Shown here one piece after another: positions 10,156 to 18,885 of a stretch of 64,000 nucleotides of DNA. The notes below the pieces were generated by a model. It searched no databases. It worked only from the letters and a program-made list of their open reading frames with translations, and was not told the DNA's origin. Each line of letters opens with the position of its first letter. The stretch's first letter is position 1. The position numbers and the translations under genes are program-made. Source of the DNA: Flammeovirga pectinis (GTDB lineage: Bacteria > Bacteroidota > Bacteroidia > Cytophagales > Flammeovirgaceae); contig NZ_CP034562.1 in assembly GCF_003970675.1 (NCBI RefSeq), positions 868,001 through 932,000 on the forward strand. Direction: 5' to 3'.

Positions 10156-10370
10156 GTTATTGAATGTTACATCAGTTTGAATGAATATTTACTGTATTGT
10201 ATTCTTTTTCTCTTCTTTTCTAAAATAAAGCACTATTTTTTTGTCGAGTTTATGATGTATTATTTTTGATGTTTTCTTAATTAAAAAATAAAATTTGGTG
10301 ATATGTAATTGTTAGTATTGTTGATTTTAAAAAACACGTTAAAGTTGTTTGAGTTAATAATTTGTTCATA

Positions 10371-10403
10371 AAAAAATCCACTACCGAAAGATCGATAGTG
10401 GAT
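10371..10403 (-). terminator. terminator of the aminotransferase gene
   Basis: ATCCACTA (10376-10383) pairs with TAGTGGAT (10396-10403), and an inner CGA/TCG extends the stem. On the minus strand it is followed by a run of T (A-run 10371-10376 on +). Confidence 0.85.
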
Positions 10404-10432
10404 AGTCATTAAAATAAATTTGAGAACTTTTA

Positions 10433-11731
10433 TTATTTACAATATTCAAGCACTGCCTCTCGGATATGCGTAAAAGTTTCTTCTAATAACTCTTCATTTT
10501 CTTCTAATAGCGTTACTCTAAAACCTTGAAGTTCCGAGCAGAAAGAAGAAATAGGAACTACACAAACACCTTTTGCTGCCAATAGATAATACACAAAGCG
10601 TTTATCGAGTGGCATCTTTTCTTCTATCCAAGAAGAAAGCATTTCTGCTACTTTAGGGTTGTTTATTTGTAGTTCTTGACCTTCTTTTAATACCCCTTTC
10701 TTAAAAATGATGGTATTATAAAAGGCTCCGTATGTTTTATTAAATGTAAGCTGAGGTAAATCGCCTAAAAGATTGGCAATAATTTCTGCTCTTCTACCAA
10801 TCGCTTTATTTGCTTCCTCTCTGTAAGGTAGGTAGCGCTTATCGGTCATAATTCTAGGAATAGCCATTTGAGGTAACTTTGTAGAGCACACCTCAATCAT
10901 TTTGGCGTTATCAAGTGTTTGGCAGAGTGCATTAAACTGAATGTCATTATCTCTGTTGTAATACTCCATCCATCCACATCTAGAACCAGGCCATGGAAAT
11001 TCTTTAGAAATTCCTTTAAGAGCAATTCCAGGAACGTCTTCAATGTATTCTGCTAACATATGAGCTTTAGCACCATTGTAAGTTACATTAGAATAGATTT
11101 CATCTGATACTAAAAACAGATTAAATTCTTTTGCTATTGCTACAAAGCGTTCTAAAATTTCTGTAGGGTAAACCATACCTGTAGGATTATCTGGATTGAT
11201 AATTAAGATACCTACAATGTTTGGATTATATTTTATCTGAAGATACAAATCGTCCATATCTGGATACCAATGGTTTTCCGGATCGAGTTTGTATGTTAAA
11301 GGCGTTGTATTGGCGTGGGCGGCTTCTGCAGATGAGTGCGTAGAATAAGCAGGAGAGGGACCAATTATTCTAGATGTTGGTAATAAAAATTGATACAACT
11401 TAGAAATTGCATCACCTAGTCCATTAAAGAAAAGGATATCTTCTGCAGTAATTTGAGTACCTTTTAAAGCATTCGTTTTATCTGCAAGGAATTCTCTTGT
11501 CTCAAGAACACCTTTAGAATGACAATAGCCAAAAGAGCCATTTTCATTTAGAAGACCGGCAATAATATCACGCATCCATTTAGGCATTTCTGCATTTTTT
11601 TGGATCGGATCACCGATATTCTCCCAATAAATTTTCTGACCTAACGTTTTCAGTTTGTCAGCTTTCTTTACAATACCACGGATTTCATAGCTAAGTTCAT
11701 TAGCACCGTCTCTCAGTAATTTTTGTCTCAT
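10433..11731 (-). CDS. pyridoxal-phosphate-dependent aminotransferase, class I/II
   Basis: The 432-residue protein has a fold-type I aminotransferase layout. NPDNPTG (179-185) and SDEIYS (209-214) hold the cofactor-binding Asp and nearby Tyr, and GISKEFPWPGSR holds the Schiff-base Lys243 followed by the Arg of the active site. It is cytoplasmic and has no signal. It is probably an amino-acid aminotransferase (aspartate- or alanine-type); substrate cannot be fixed from sequence. The KEFPWPG context differs from the usual KTYR or KAFGM pattern of AlaA and AspC, so it is a separate subgroup. It is transcribed alone and has its own terminator. Confidence 0.85.
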   Translation of the reverse strand: MRQKLLRDGANELSYEIRGIVKKADKLKTLGQKIYWENIGDPIQKNAEMPKWMRDIIAGLLNENGSFGYCHSKGVLETREFLADKTNALKGTQITAEDILFFNGLGDAISKLYQFLLPTSRIIGPSPAYSTHSSAEAAHANTTPLTYKLDPENHWYPDMDDLYLQIKYNPNIVGILIINPDNPTGMVYPTEILERFVAIAKEFNLFLVSDEIYSNVTYNGAKAHMLAEYIEDVPGIALKGISKEFPWPGSRCGWMEYYNRDNDIQFNALCQTLDNAKMIEVCSTKLPQMAIPRIMTDKRYLPYREEANKAIGRRAEIIANLLGDLPQLTFNKTYGAFYNTIIFKKGVLKEGQELQINNPKVAEMLSSWIEEKMPLDKRFVYYLLAAKGVCVVPISSFCSELQGFRVTLLEENEELLEETFTHIREAVLEYCK

Positions 11732-11859
11732 CGCTCACTAAATAGACCATACAAGTCACGCCAATGCTTGTATAGACAGTTGATAATTAAATATTCTTCA
11801 AAATTGGGTAGGTATTATGAGAATATCAAAAGTATTTCCTTAAAAATGCAAAATTCCCA

Positions 11860-13314
11860 CTAATTAAGTCGAATCTCTTCGCTTCCTATAATTTCTGGAG
11901 TTTGTTCTCTGTTGTTTAATCGCCTAGCCATATAAGTTACATTATCTGTTAGGTAGGCTTTCATTTCTTTTACATCAACAATACCGTCGTTATTTTTATC
12001 TGCAGCACCCTGTATTCCTTTTAAATAATAATAGGTAAATAGAGAGTGGTATTTTTCGTTGTACCAAGAAGAAACTTGTTCTGATGCAGCCGATGTTAAA
12101 ACAACAGCATTTTCGTCTTTTAAAACTTTATTTTCTGTCTTAATAAAAACAGGTGATATACTTTTTAGTAACATTCCACCTTCAGATGCACCACTAAAAC
12201 AAGCATCTATAATTACCGTAAGGTTTTTGTATGGAACAGCCCCTAGGTTTTCATAGAATGTAGCAAGAGAATAACCATTAAATTGTATTAAAGAAGGGTC
12301 TGTGTCTACTGGTACAAAGTAACCTTTATTTGTTTCTGGGTTGGGTGCACCGTGTCCAGAATAAAAAATATAAACATCAGAGACATTTGGTTTCACGTAA
12401 TTGTAGAGTTTGCCTTTTGGATTGCCATTAATACCAAAAATGGCATTAAAATCTGCTTGTGTAGCATCTTCTTTAAAAATGATATTCCCTTCTTTAAATC
12501 CTAAAGTAGAAATAAGGTATTGTTTTACAATAAGCGCATCGTTAATAGCATATTTTACTTCTGGCACATCAGCATTTCTATAGGTTCTGTTGCCAATTAC
12601 AACAGCTACGGCATTTTCGTTTACCCTATTGTTTTTTGGTATATTCTGATCCACATCACTTAGTGGAAACGTTTCTGTTACAACAGTAGCTACCTTTACT
12701 TCTTCTACTTTACTTCCTTTAGGTTGCTTTAAAGGTTTTATTTCTTTTTTTGATGAATTTGGAGGAGCGATAGAAGGTATTAATAAAGTAGACAGATCAG
12801 TTTCTTTGCCATTTGATTTTGCCCAATTACATTCTTTTATAAATGCATTAAAATGTGTTTCAAAAATCTCGTTGGTAAATGATTTAATATCCGAAGAATA
12901 CCGCTTTGAAGACGTTTTCTTAAAAGTGACTAAGGCTTTATGTGTTGCGGCATCTTTATAAAAAAGATACAAATCCATATAATTCCCTTTTGTAGTTTTA
13001 TGGAGTTTATAAGCCACCTCTACATACGTATTTTGCCAACCACCTAACAACATCTGTCTTACCTCGTTATTGGATAAACTACAAACGTTTTTTGCTTTAA
13101 TTTCTTGCATTGGTGCTTTGGTATCAATTACTCTATACGCATTGTATTTATACACTTCTTCTAGCGCAGCAATAGCCATCTTGTTGTTGTAATAAAAATA
13201 ATTATCACACAAAGACTCTTCTTCTGGGGTATATGGAAGAATTAATATAGAATTCTGACCAATACAGACACCTATTTGTAAAATGAAAAATAGAGATAGT
13301 AATATTTTTTTCAT
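11860..13314 (-). CDS. exported caspase-fold (peptidase C14) protein
   Basis: The 484-residue protein has a signal peptide (MKKILLSLFFILQIGVCIGQ). Residues 20-170 form an N-terminal domain of unknown type and 180-230 a Lys/Pro-rich linker. The caspase-like domain (about 232-435) has AVVIGN at its start, catalytic His321 in YSGHG and catalytic Cys372 in IDACFSG. A Ca-binding-like loop, DKNNDGIVDVKE (439-450), follows in the C-terminal helix region. Both catalytic residues are intact, so it is probably an active cysteine peptidase with Arg/Lys or Asp preference. It acts in the periplasm or outside the cell. It is divergent from ppk1 across 162 bases. Confidence 0.85.
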   Translation of the reverse strand: MKKILLSLFFILQIGVCIGQNSILILPYTPEEESLCDNYFYYNNKMAIAALEEVYKYNAYRVIDTKAPMQEIKAKNVCSLSNNEVRQMLLGGWQNTYVEVAYKLHKTTKGNYMDLYLFYKDAATHKALVTFKKTSSKRYSSDIKSFTNEIFETHFNAFIKECNWAKSNGKETDLSTLLIPSIAPPNSSKKEIKPLKQPKGSKVEEVKVATVVTETFPLSDVDQNIPKNNRVNENAVAVVIGNRTYRNADVPEVKYAINDALIVKQYLISTLGFKEGNIIFKEDATQADFNAIFGINGNPKGKLYNYVKPNVSDVYIFYSGHGAPNPETNKGYFVPVDTDPSLIQFNGYSLATFYENLGAVPYKNLTVIIDACFSGASEGGMLLKSISPVFIKTENKVLKDENAVVLTSAASEQVSSWYNEKYHSLFTYYYLKGIQGAADKNNDGIVDVKEMKAYLTDNVTYMARRLNNREQTPEIIGSEEIRLN

Positions 13315-13420
13315 TGCTTGTAGTTTAAATTAGCTCACAAATTACAAATCAAAAGCCTAGTCTGTATAAATAATCTGAAAATTCTTCTGTTTACTCACTA
13401 TTATAAATAAATATAAATCG

Positions 13421-13428
13421 TATTTTTG
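13421..13428 (+). promoter_or_regulatory. putative -7 box of ppk1
   Basis: TATTTTTG matches TAnnTTTG and lies 48 bases before the ppk1 ATG, in the divergent gap with the caspase-like gene. The -33 element is unclear. Confidence 0.45.
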
Positions 13429-13476
13429 AAATAGAAATCACCCATAGTCACTCTTTAAAATACACAACGCTAAAAA

Positions 13477-15597
13477 ATGGTCAATCACGATAAAATATCC
13501 GCATTAATAAATAGTAGTAACTACATAAGTAGAGACCTTAGTTGGCTTCAATTTAATTATAGAGTATTGGCTCAAGCTCAAATGCCTTCGAGAACAGTTT
13601 TCGAACGTTTAAAGTTTTTAGCTATTACAGCATCAAATTTTGATGAGTTTTTCATGATTCGAATTGGCTCATTATATAATTATATTGATTTTGGTAAGCG
13701 AAGGTTAGATTATTCTGGATTACGTGAAGATCAGTTTAAAGAGAAATTATTTTTAGATATTCATGAGTTTACAAAAATGCAGTTTGAGCTTATTCAAAAA
13801 GAATTGGCTCCTCAGTTTGAAGACAATGGATTTAAAATATCTAAAGTAAGTGAGTTAACAGAGGATGAGCAAGATATTGTAGAAAACTACTTTAGCAAAA
13901 TGATCTTCCCGTTGTTAACACCAATGGTTTACGATACTTACCATGCCTTCCCCGTACTAAATAATCTTTTAATGATTTTTGGTGTGATAACACACGATAA
14001 GAGGGAAGAAACAGGAAATAGAAGAAAAATATCGTTTGTTCAGATACCAAAAACGCTTCCAAAATATTACCAGATAGAAAGAGAAGATTATTGGGTATTT
14101 GTACCAATCGAAGAGATTATAGAAGCATATATTACACGTTTATTTAGAAACGTAGATATAGAATCCGTTGATTTATTTAGAATTACTAGAAATGGTGATT
14201 TTACTTTAGACGAAAGTGATGATCTAGATACAGATTTCTTAAACGAGCTGAAATCAAAATTAAGAACAAGAAAAACAGGACGAGTAGTAAGAATGGAGAT
14301 CACTAAAGATCCCAACCCACTACTTCGTGAGATCTTAATGGAACGTTTTGATCTAGATGAGGACAATATCTTCGAGTCTCCAGTTCATCTTGATTTTACT
14401 CGTTTCTGGCAAATTGTTGGGCATAAAGCATTTGCTTACCTGCAACCATCTTCTCCAAATTATTCTACACCAGTAGCTTTACAATCTTTTAAAAGAGGAG
14501 ATAGCGATAATATTTTTGATCGTTTAAAGAAACAAGATATTCTGTTGCACCACCCATACAATAGCCCTGATACAATGTTAGAGTTATTAGAAGCTGCCGC
14601 AGACGACCCGAAAGTAATGGCGATAAAAATGACAATTTATCGTTTAGCTAAAGATTCTAGGGTAACAAAAGCATTACTAAGAGCAGTAGAAAGTGGAAAA
14701 CAAGTATCTGCTTTGTTCGAAGTGAAAGCACGTTTTGATGAAGAGAATAACTTGAATGAAGCCAAGAAATTACAAGTAGCAGGTTGTTTTGTTATTTATG
14801 GTATGTCTGCTGTAAAAACGCATACAAAATTAATGCTTGTAGTAAGAAATGAAGGCGACAAGGTAAGACGTTATGTGCATTTAGGAAGTGGTAATTACAA
14901 TGAGTCTACTGCTAAATTATATACAGATATTGGTCTTGTTACTACTAAAGAGGCATACGGTGAAGATGTTTCTGAGTTCTTTAATGCAATAACAGGACAT
15001 TCTCAGCCTAAGAAATACAATAAATTATTAACGGCCCCTCGCCAAATGCGTAAAGGTTTTATACACCTAATAGAGCAAGAAGCAAAGAATGCAAAAGATG
15101 GCTTAGCCTCTCGTATTGTTATAAAAGTAAATTCTCTGCAAGATGAAAAATTAATGGATTCGTTGTATTTAGCTTCTCAGGCAGGGGTTAAAATTGACTT
15201 AATAATTAGAGGGATTTGCTGTATTAGACCAGGTAGAGAAGGTTTAAGCGAAAATATTTCTGTAAAGTCGATCGTGGGAGATTATTTAGAACATACACGA
15301 TTATTCTATTTCCATAATAATGGAGACCCAATAGTTTACGGTGGTAGTGCTGATGCTATGAGCCGTTCTTTTGATAGAAGAATAGAATCTCAGTTTGAAA
15401 TTGTAGACCCACTTTGTAGAAAAGAAGCAATTAATATTTTAGAATACAATCTAAAAGATAACATGAATAGCTTTGTGATGAACGAAGACGGAACTTATTC
15501 TAAACCAACAAGGGCAGAAGGAGAGAAAGCGTTTGATATCTTTAAAGAGTTCTATAGTGTCTCTCAAAAGTCTGTCAATAAAGCGAAGTTGTTATAA
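13477..15597 (+). CDS. ppk1: polyphosphate kinase 1
   Basis: The 706-residue protein has the full PPK1 length. The N-terminal domain begins with the family-typical RDLSWLQFNYRV. The phosphorylated catalytic histidine is His449 in VKTHTKLMLVVR, followed by HLGSGNYNESTAKLYTDIGL. The second conserved histidine is His606 in EHTRLFYF, and RGICCIRPG is the conserved loop near 578-586. The enzyme polymerises ATP gamma-phosphate into polyphosphate at the membrane periphery. recX follows 14 bases later, so the two are probably one transcript. Confidence 0.95.
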   Translation: MVNHDKISALINSSNYISRDLSWLQFNYRVLAQAQMPSRTVFERLKFLAITASNFDEFFMIRIGSLYNYIDFGKRRLDYSGLREDQFKEKLFLDIHEFTKMQFELIQKELAPQFEDNGFKISKVSELTEDEQDIVENYFSKMIFPLLTPMVYDTYHAFPVLNNLLMIFGVITHDKREETGNRRKISFVQIPKTLPKYYQIEREDYWVFVPIEEIIEAYITRLFRNVDIESVDLFRITRNGDFTLDESDDLDTDFLNELKSKLRTRKTGRVVRMEITKDPNPLLREILMERFDLDEDNIFESPVHLDFTRFWQIVGHKAFAYLQPSSPNYSTPVALQSFKRGDSDNIFDRLKKQDILLHHPYNSPDTMLELLEAAADDPKVMAIKMTIYRLAKDSRVTKALLRAVESGKQVSALFEVKARFDEENNLNEAKKLQVAGCFVIYGMSAVKTHTKLMLVVRNEGDKVRRYVHLGSGNYNESTAKLYTDIGLVTTKEAYGEDVSEFFNAITGHSQPKKYNKLLTAPRQMRKGFIHLIEQEAKNAKDGLASRIVIKVNSLQDEKLMDSLYLASQAGVKIDLIIRGICCIRPGREGLSENISVKSIVGDYLEHTRLFYFHNNGDPIVYGGSADAMSRSFDRRIESQFEIVDPLCRKEAINILEYNLKDNMNSFVMNEDGTYSKPTRAEGEKAFDIFKEFYSVSQKSVNKAKLL

Positions 15598-15611
15598 AAA
15601 GAGATTTTTAA

Positions 15612-16109
15612 GTGGAGTATACTTTTAAACAAGTTTTACCTAAAATAGCTGCATATTGTTCGTATCAGGATAGATGTCGCCAAGAAATACAAAATAGGTT
15701 ACAAAAATGGGAATACTCCTATGAAGATTGGCCTGAAGTATTTGCTTGGTTAAAAGACAATAAATTCTGGGACGAGGAGCGATATGCAGCTTCTTTTGTT
15801 AGAGGGAAATTTAGGGGGAACAAATGGGGTAAACGGAAAATAATGATGGCACTCTATCAAAAGGGTGTTCCCCAAGAAATAGGTAATAAAGCACTTTCTG
15901 AAATAAAAGAAGAAGAGTACCAAGAGGTAGCTTTAAAACTAGCAAGCAAAAAAATTGAACACCTTAGGGAAAAAGGAGAAGAAGCTCATATTGTAAAAGG
16001 AAAGACATTACAATATCTTGCCGGAAAAGGTTTTGAATCTCAAACCTGCTACAATGCCGTAGACGATGCTATTTATAGATTGGATAACGATGTTGAGGAA
16101 GAGTTTTAA
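15612..16109 (+). CDS. recX: RecX family regulatory protein
   Basis: The 165-residue protein starts at a GTG at 15612, 14 bases after ppk1. It is all helical with RecX repeats: RCRQEIQNRLQKW and WLKDNKFWDEERYAASFVRGKFRGNKWG-type motifs (the conserved L-x5-D-x-RYA-x3-V pattern), then three-helix units to the end. RecX binds RecA filaments and modulates their activity. It is not next to recA here, which is common in Bacteroidota. No other start fits as well, because the alpha-helical repeat begins immediately. Confidence 0.85.
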   Translation: MEYTFKQVLPKIAAYCSYQDRCRQEIQNRLQKWEYSYEDWPEVFAWLKDNKFWDEERYAASFVRGKFRGNKWGKRKIMMALYQKGVPQEIGNKALSEIKEEEYQEVALKLASKKIEHLREKGEEAHIVKGKTLQYLAGKGFESQTCYNAVDDAIYRLDNDVEEEF

Positions 16110-16127
16110 ACGAAATTGATTTATAAA

Positions 16128-16348
16128 ATGAATATCCTATTTGTTTAATTCTTATTTTAGTTACCCTTTTATGGTTTACCTTAGGATTTTTTGTAATTAG
16201 AGGTATAGGCAGAATAATTAACTTCCAAAATAAATATTGGAATATCCTTTTTTTATCTTCATTGATATTTGGGATTGGCATTGCAGGAGCAAGTGATGCT
16301 GAACCGAGATTTGCTCTGCCAGCATTTATGAAAAATCATGTTACTTAA
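16128..16348 (+). pseudogene. frameshifted small membrane protein remnant
   Basis: An ATG at 16128 reads MNILF and then hits a stop. In the neighbouring frame an open stretch from 16127 to 16348 continues with a hydrophobic helix (LILILVTLLWFTLGFF) and a second one (ILFLSSLIFGIGIAG), ending MKNHVT. That second frame has no start codon. A single missing base in the T-rich stretch 16139-16144 would join the two into a protein of about 73 residues with two membrane helices. I infer a decayed gene; a sequencing error in the run is the alternative. Confidence 0.45.
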
Positions 16349-16395
16349 ATGAACAAGATTTTTCGTTATTAAATGATGCACCTTTCAATATTTTT

Positions 16396-16752
16396 TTGAG
16401 TAAAAAGAAGTTGTTATCTATTTCAATTTTCTTTGTATTTATTCTATTGTCATATTATTTCATAAATAGAATTGTTTTATCTCAGTATGATTTTTCTTTA
16501 TTTTTCCTTCAAAATATTTTTATCATACCATTCTTTTTACTCTTAATCTTTTTTCCTCTAGTGAAATGTTTTGATAGATCAACTAAAATTATAATTAATG
16601 ATCTAGGGGTGAAATTTGAGAATGAACCATTTATTTATTGGTCTCAGATTAAATATATAAGAGCGAAACGTGCTTTTATGATTGATAAAGGATTTAGCAA
16701 CAAACGAATAAAATATGATATGTTAATTATTGATTTATATACCAATCATTAA
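16396..16752 (+). CDS. small membrane protein, possibly truncated
   Basis: The 118-residue frame starts at a TTG at 16396, which lacks clear support. The same frame is open upstream to 16303 without an ATG. It has two membrane helices (LLSISIFFVFILLSYYFI and FLLLIFFPLV) followed by a short strand-rich region (IIINDLGVKFENEPFIYWSQI). That resembles the start of the PH-like domain of STM3941-type membrane proteins. The chain stops soon after, so it may be a truncated relative. It follows the frameshifted remnant and may belong to the same decaying locus. Confidence 0.4.
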   Translation: MSKKKLLSISIFFVFILLSYYFINRIVLSQYDFSLFFLQNIFIIPFFLLLIFFPLVKCFDRSTKIIINDLGVKFENEPFIYWSQIKYIRAKRAFMIDKGFSNKRIKYDMLIIDLYTNH

Positions 16753-16762
16753 TAATTAAACC

Positions 16763-18811
16763 TTACCAAATCACCACTCTATCATTTTCAGAACGCCACA
16801 TTTTATCTCCTTTTTCTACATTAAAAGCATTGTAAAAAGGAGTGAAGTTAGAAAGCGGACCATTAACTCTAAATTCTCCTGGAGAGTGGGTTTCTGTTAA
16901 CAGTTTTGTTCTCATAACTTCAGCTCTTGTTTTTGAGCGCCATAAAGTTGCCCAAGACAAAAAGAATCTTTGCTGTGCTGTAAAACCATTAATTTTATTT
17001 GATGGGGCTACCTCGTAAGAATATTGTTGCTCAAATGTATTGTATGCAAGAGATAAGCCACTTAAATCAGCAATGTTTTCATTTAAAGTAAGGTTACCGT
17101 TTACATGTACACCCGGAATCGGCTCATATTTATTAAACTGATCTATAAGCCTTTTAGTCCTGTCTTTAAAAGCATAATAATCTTTAGCACTCCACCAATT
17201 TTGGCTCTTGCCATCTGCATTATATTCTCTTCCAATATTATCAAAACCATGTGTAATCTCGTGTGCTATTACAGTACCTATAGCCCCATAATTAATGGCA
17301 ATGTCAGCATCAATATAAAAAAAAGGAGGTTGTAAAATACCTGCAGTAATTACAAATTCATTGTACAAGGTATGGTAATATGCATTTACTGTTTGTGGTG
17401 TGATAATCCATTTTTTAGGACTCCTATCAGTATTCGATTGGTTAATTTTTGATTTAAAATTCCAAGCATTTCCTTTTAATACATTTTTTAAATAATTGTT
17501 AGAGAGTTCCAATGCTTTATAAGAAGGGAATTTATCAGGGTAACCCACTTTTACAGTTAAAGCTTTCACTTTCTTTTTTGCCATTTTTTTGGTTAAAGGA
17601 TCCATCCATTCTACTTTATCAAAATAGTTATAAGCATACTGCTTAATATTCTGGATCATTTCGCCAATAATTACCTTAGAGTCTGGGTTAAAATGTTGTG
17701 CAATGTACATTTCACCTACAGCAAACCCAACACTTTTATTTGTAGCTGCTAAAACAGATTTCCATCTTGGAGGTTGCTTTAATAAACCATCTCTCTTCTT
17801 TCCAAAATACTTAAAATCTTCTTCTACAAAAGCGTACGGAAGGTAAGGTGCAGAAAAATGTATTAATCGCCATTTTAGATAATTCTTTATTTTTGGCAAT
17901 CCATTTTTTAATATGATAGCATCAATACTAGAAAAATAAGTAGTATTTGTAACTACCACAGTATCTGTTTCGGAACCTATATCTTTAAGGTACTCTTTCC
18001 ATATAATTGTTTGGCAAATATCGGTAAGTTCTTTAGTAGATTTAGGGTTGTAGTAGTTTTTATGGTTATGGTTTGTAATAGATAAGTTGTATTGCTCTGC
18101 AATGTTTTCCTCTACCATGTATGCAGTTTTAGCAGTACTTAAAGCCTTTTCACCAGTATAGCCAATTAGTTTAAACATATTACTGATGTGCTTTACATAA
18201 TCTACTCTTAAGTGAATAGAATTAGAATCTTGCAAAGCATAAAAGTCTGTATTATGAATACTAATACCAGACAGTTCGAAATACAAAACAAGACGTTTAT
18301 TGGAGTGTAAATCTTGAAAAACAGTAGGTTTAAAGAATGGGTTTATTTGATGTTGATGTAAAAGAGTAATTACATGCTGAAGATCAAAATAGGTATCTAT
18401 GTCTTCAATTTTTTCTAGAAGGGCCAGCAAGTACTCTTTTCCTTTTTGTTCAACTTGTGCAGAATCCATTCCTATATGAAAGAAATTGATTGCTTTATCT
18501 TGGTTAGAATCTTTAGGATATTCATTAGAATTGTATCCTGTTTCTAAAAGTTCTTTCTGTAATAAGTTATTTCTAAGTCGTAAAGAGGTGTAATTTCCCC
18601 AACTACCTCGGTCTTTAGGAATATCTGCATTTTTTAGCCAACCACCATTGGCATATAAGTAAAAATTATTCTGAGGAGCTACCGTACTGTCTAAATCATA
18701 AAGTTTAATAGGATCTTCAGCAGACACTGTTTTATTGTGTTTGCTATTGCTATCACAACCAACAAATAGACTTAAAACTAGAAACAAAAAATAGAGTATG
18801 TTCTTTTTCAT
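16763..18811 (-). CDS. M13 family metallopeptidase lipoprotein (neprilysin/PepO type)
   Basis: The protein has 682 residues when started at the ATG at 18811. That start gives a lipoprotein signal (MKKNILYFLFLVLSLFVGC, lipid Cys19); the frame is open to 18856 but the extra 15 residues are basic and non-signal. The M13 N-terminal domain starts with DPIKLYDLDSTVAPQNNFYLYANGGW-type features (D-x-N-F-Y-x-Y-x-N-G-x-W). The zinc site is HEITH (His517, Glu518, His521), with NENIADLSG supplying the third ligand. It is a membrane-anchored zinc endopeptidase for small peptides. The final residues end in RVVIW, as in M13 enzymes. Confidence 0.9.
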   Translation of the reverse strand: MKKNILYFLFLVLSLFVGCDSNSKHNKTVSAEDPIKLYDLDSTVAPQNNFYLYANGGWLKNADIPKDRGSWGNYTSLRLRNNLLQKELLETGYNSNEYPKDSNQDKAINFFHIGMDSAQVEQKGKEYLLALLEKIEDIDTYFDLQHVITLLHQHQINPFFKPTVFQDLHSNKRLVLYFELSGISIHNTDFYALQDSNSIHLRVDYVKHISNMFKLIGYTGEKALSTAKTAYMVEENIAEQYNLSITNHNHKNYYNPKSTKELTDICQTIIWKEYLKDIGSETDTVVVTNTTYFSSIDAIILKNGLPKIKNYLKWRLIHFSAPYLPYAFVEEDFKYFGKKRDGLLKQPPRWKSVLAATNKSVGFAVGEMYIAQHFNPDSKVIIGEMIQNIKQYAYNYFDKVEWMDPLTKKMAKKKVKALTVKVGYPDKFPSYKALELSNNYLKNVLKGNAWNFKSKINQSNTDRSPKKWIITPQTVNAYYHTLYNEFVITAGILQPPFFYIDADIAINYGAIGTVIAHEITHGFDNIGREYNADGKSQNWWSAKDYYAFKDRTKRLIDQFNKYEPIPGVHVNGNLTLNENIADLSGLSLAYNTFEQQYSYEVAPSNKINGFTAQQRFFLSWATLWRSKTRAEVMRTKLLTETHSPGEFRVNGPLSNFTPFYNAFNVEKGDKMWRSENDRVVIW

Positions 18812-18885
18812 AGTACGGTTTTTGGAACAAAGGAATTTCCTTGTTCTTTTGATCAATACTATAAAAATACATCAATTAACCTGCC

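Larger units (their letters stand above)
10073..10432. other. 360-base intergenic region
   Basis: This AT-rich gap holds the putative receptor promoter (10148-10155) and the aminotransferase terminator (10371-10403). I see no open frame, RNA gene or repeat in the remainder. Confidence 0.6.

Noticed and set aside
11827-11834. TACTTTTG on the minus strand upstream of the aminotransferase gene
   Set aside because: Matches TAnnTTTG but no -33 element is at the right distance and the spot abuts the end of the neighbouring gene; too weak to list.
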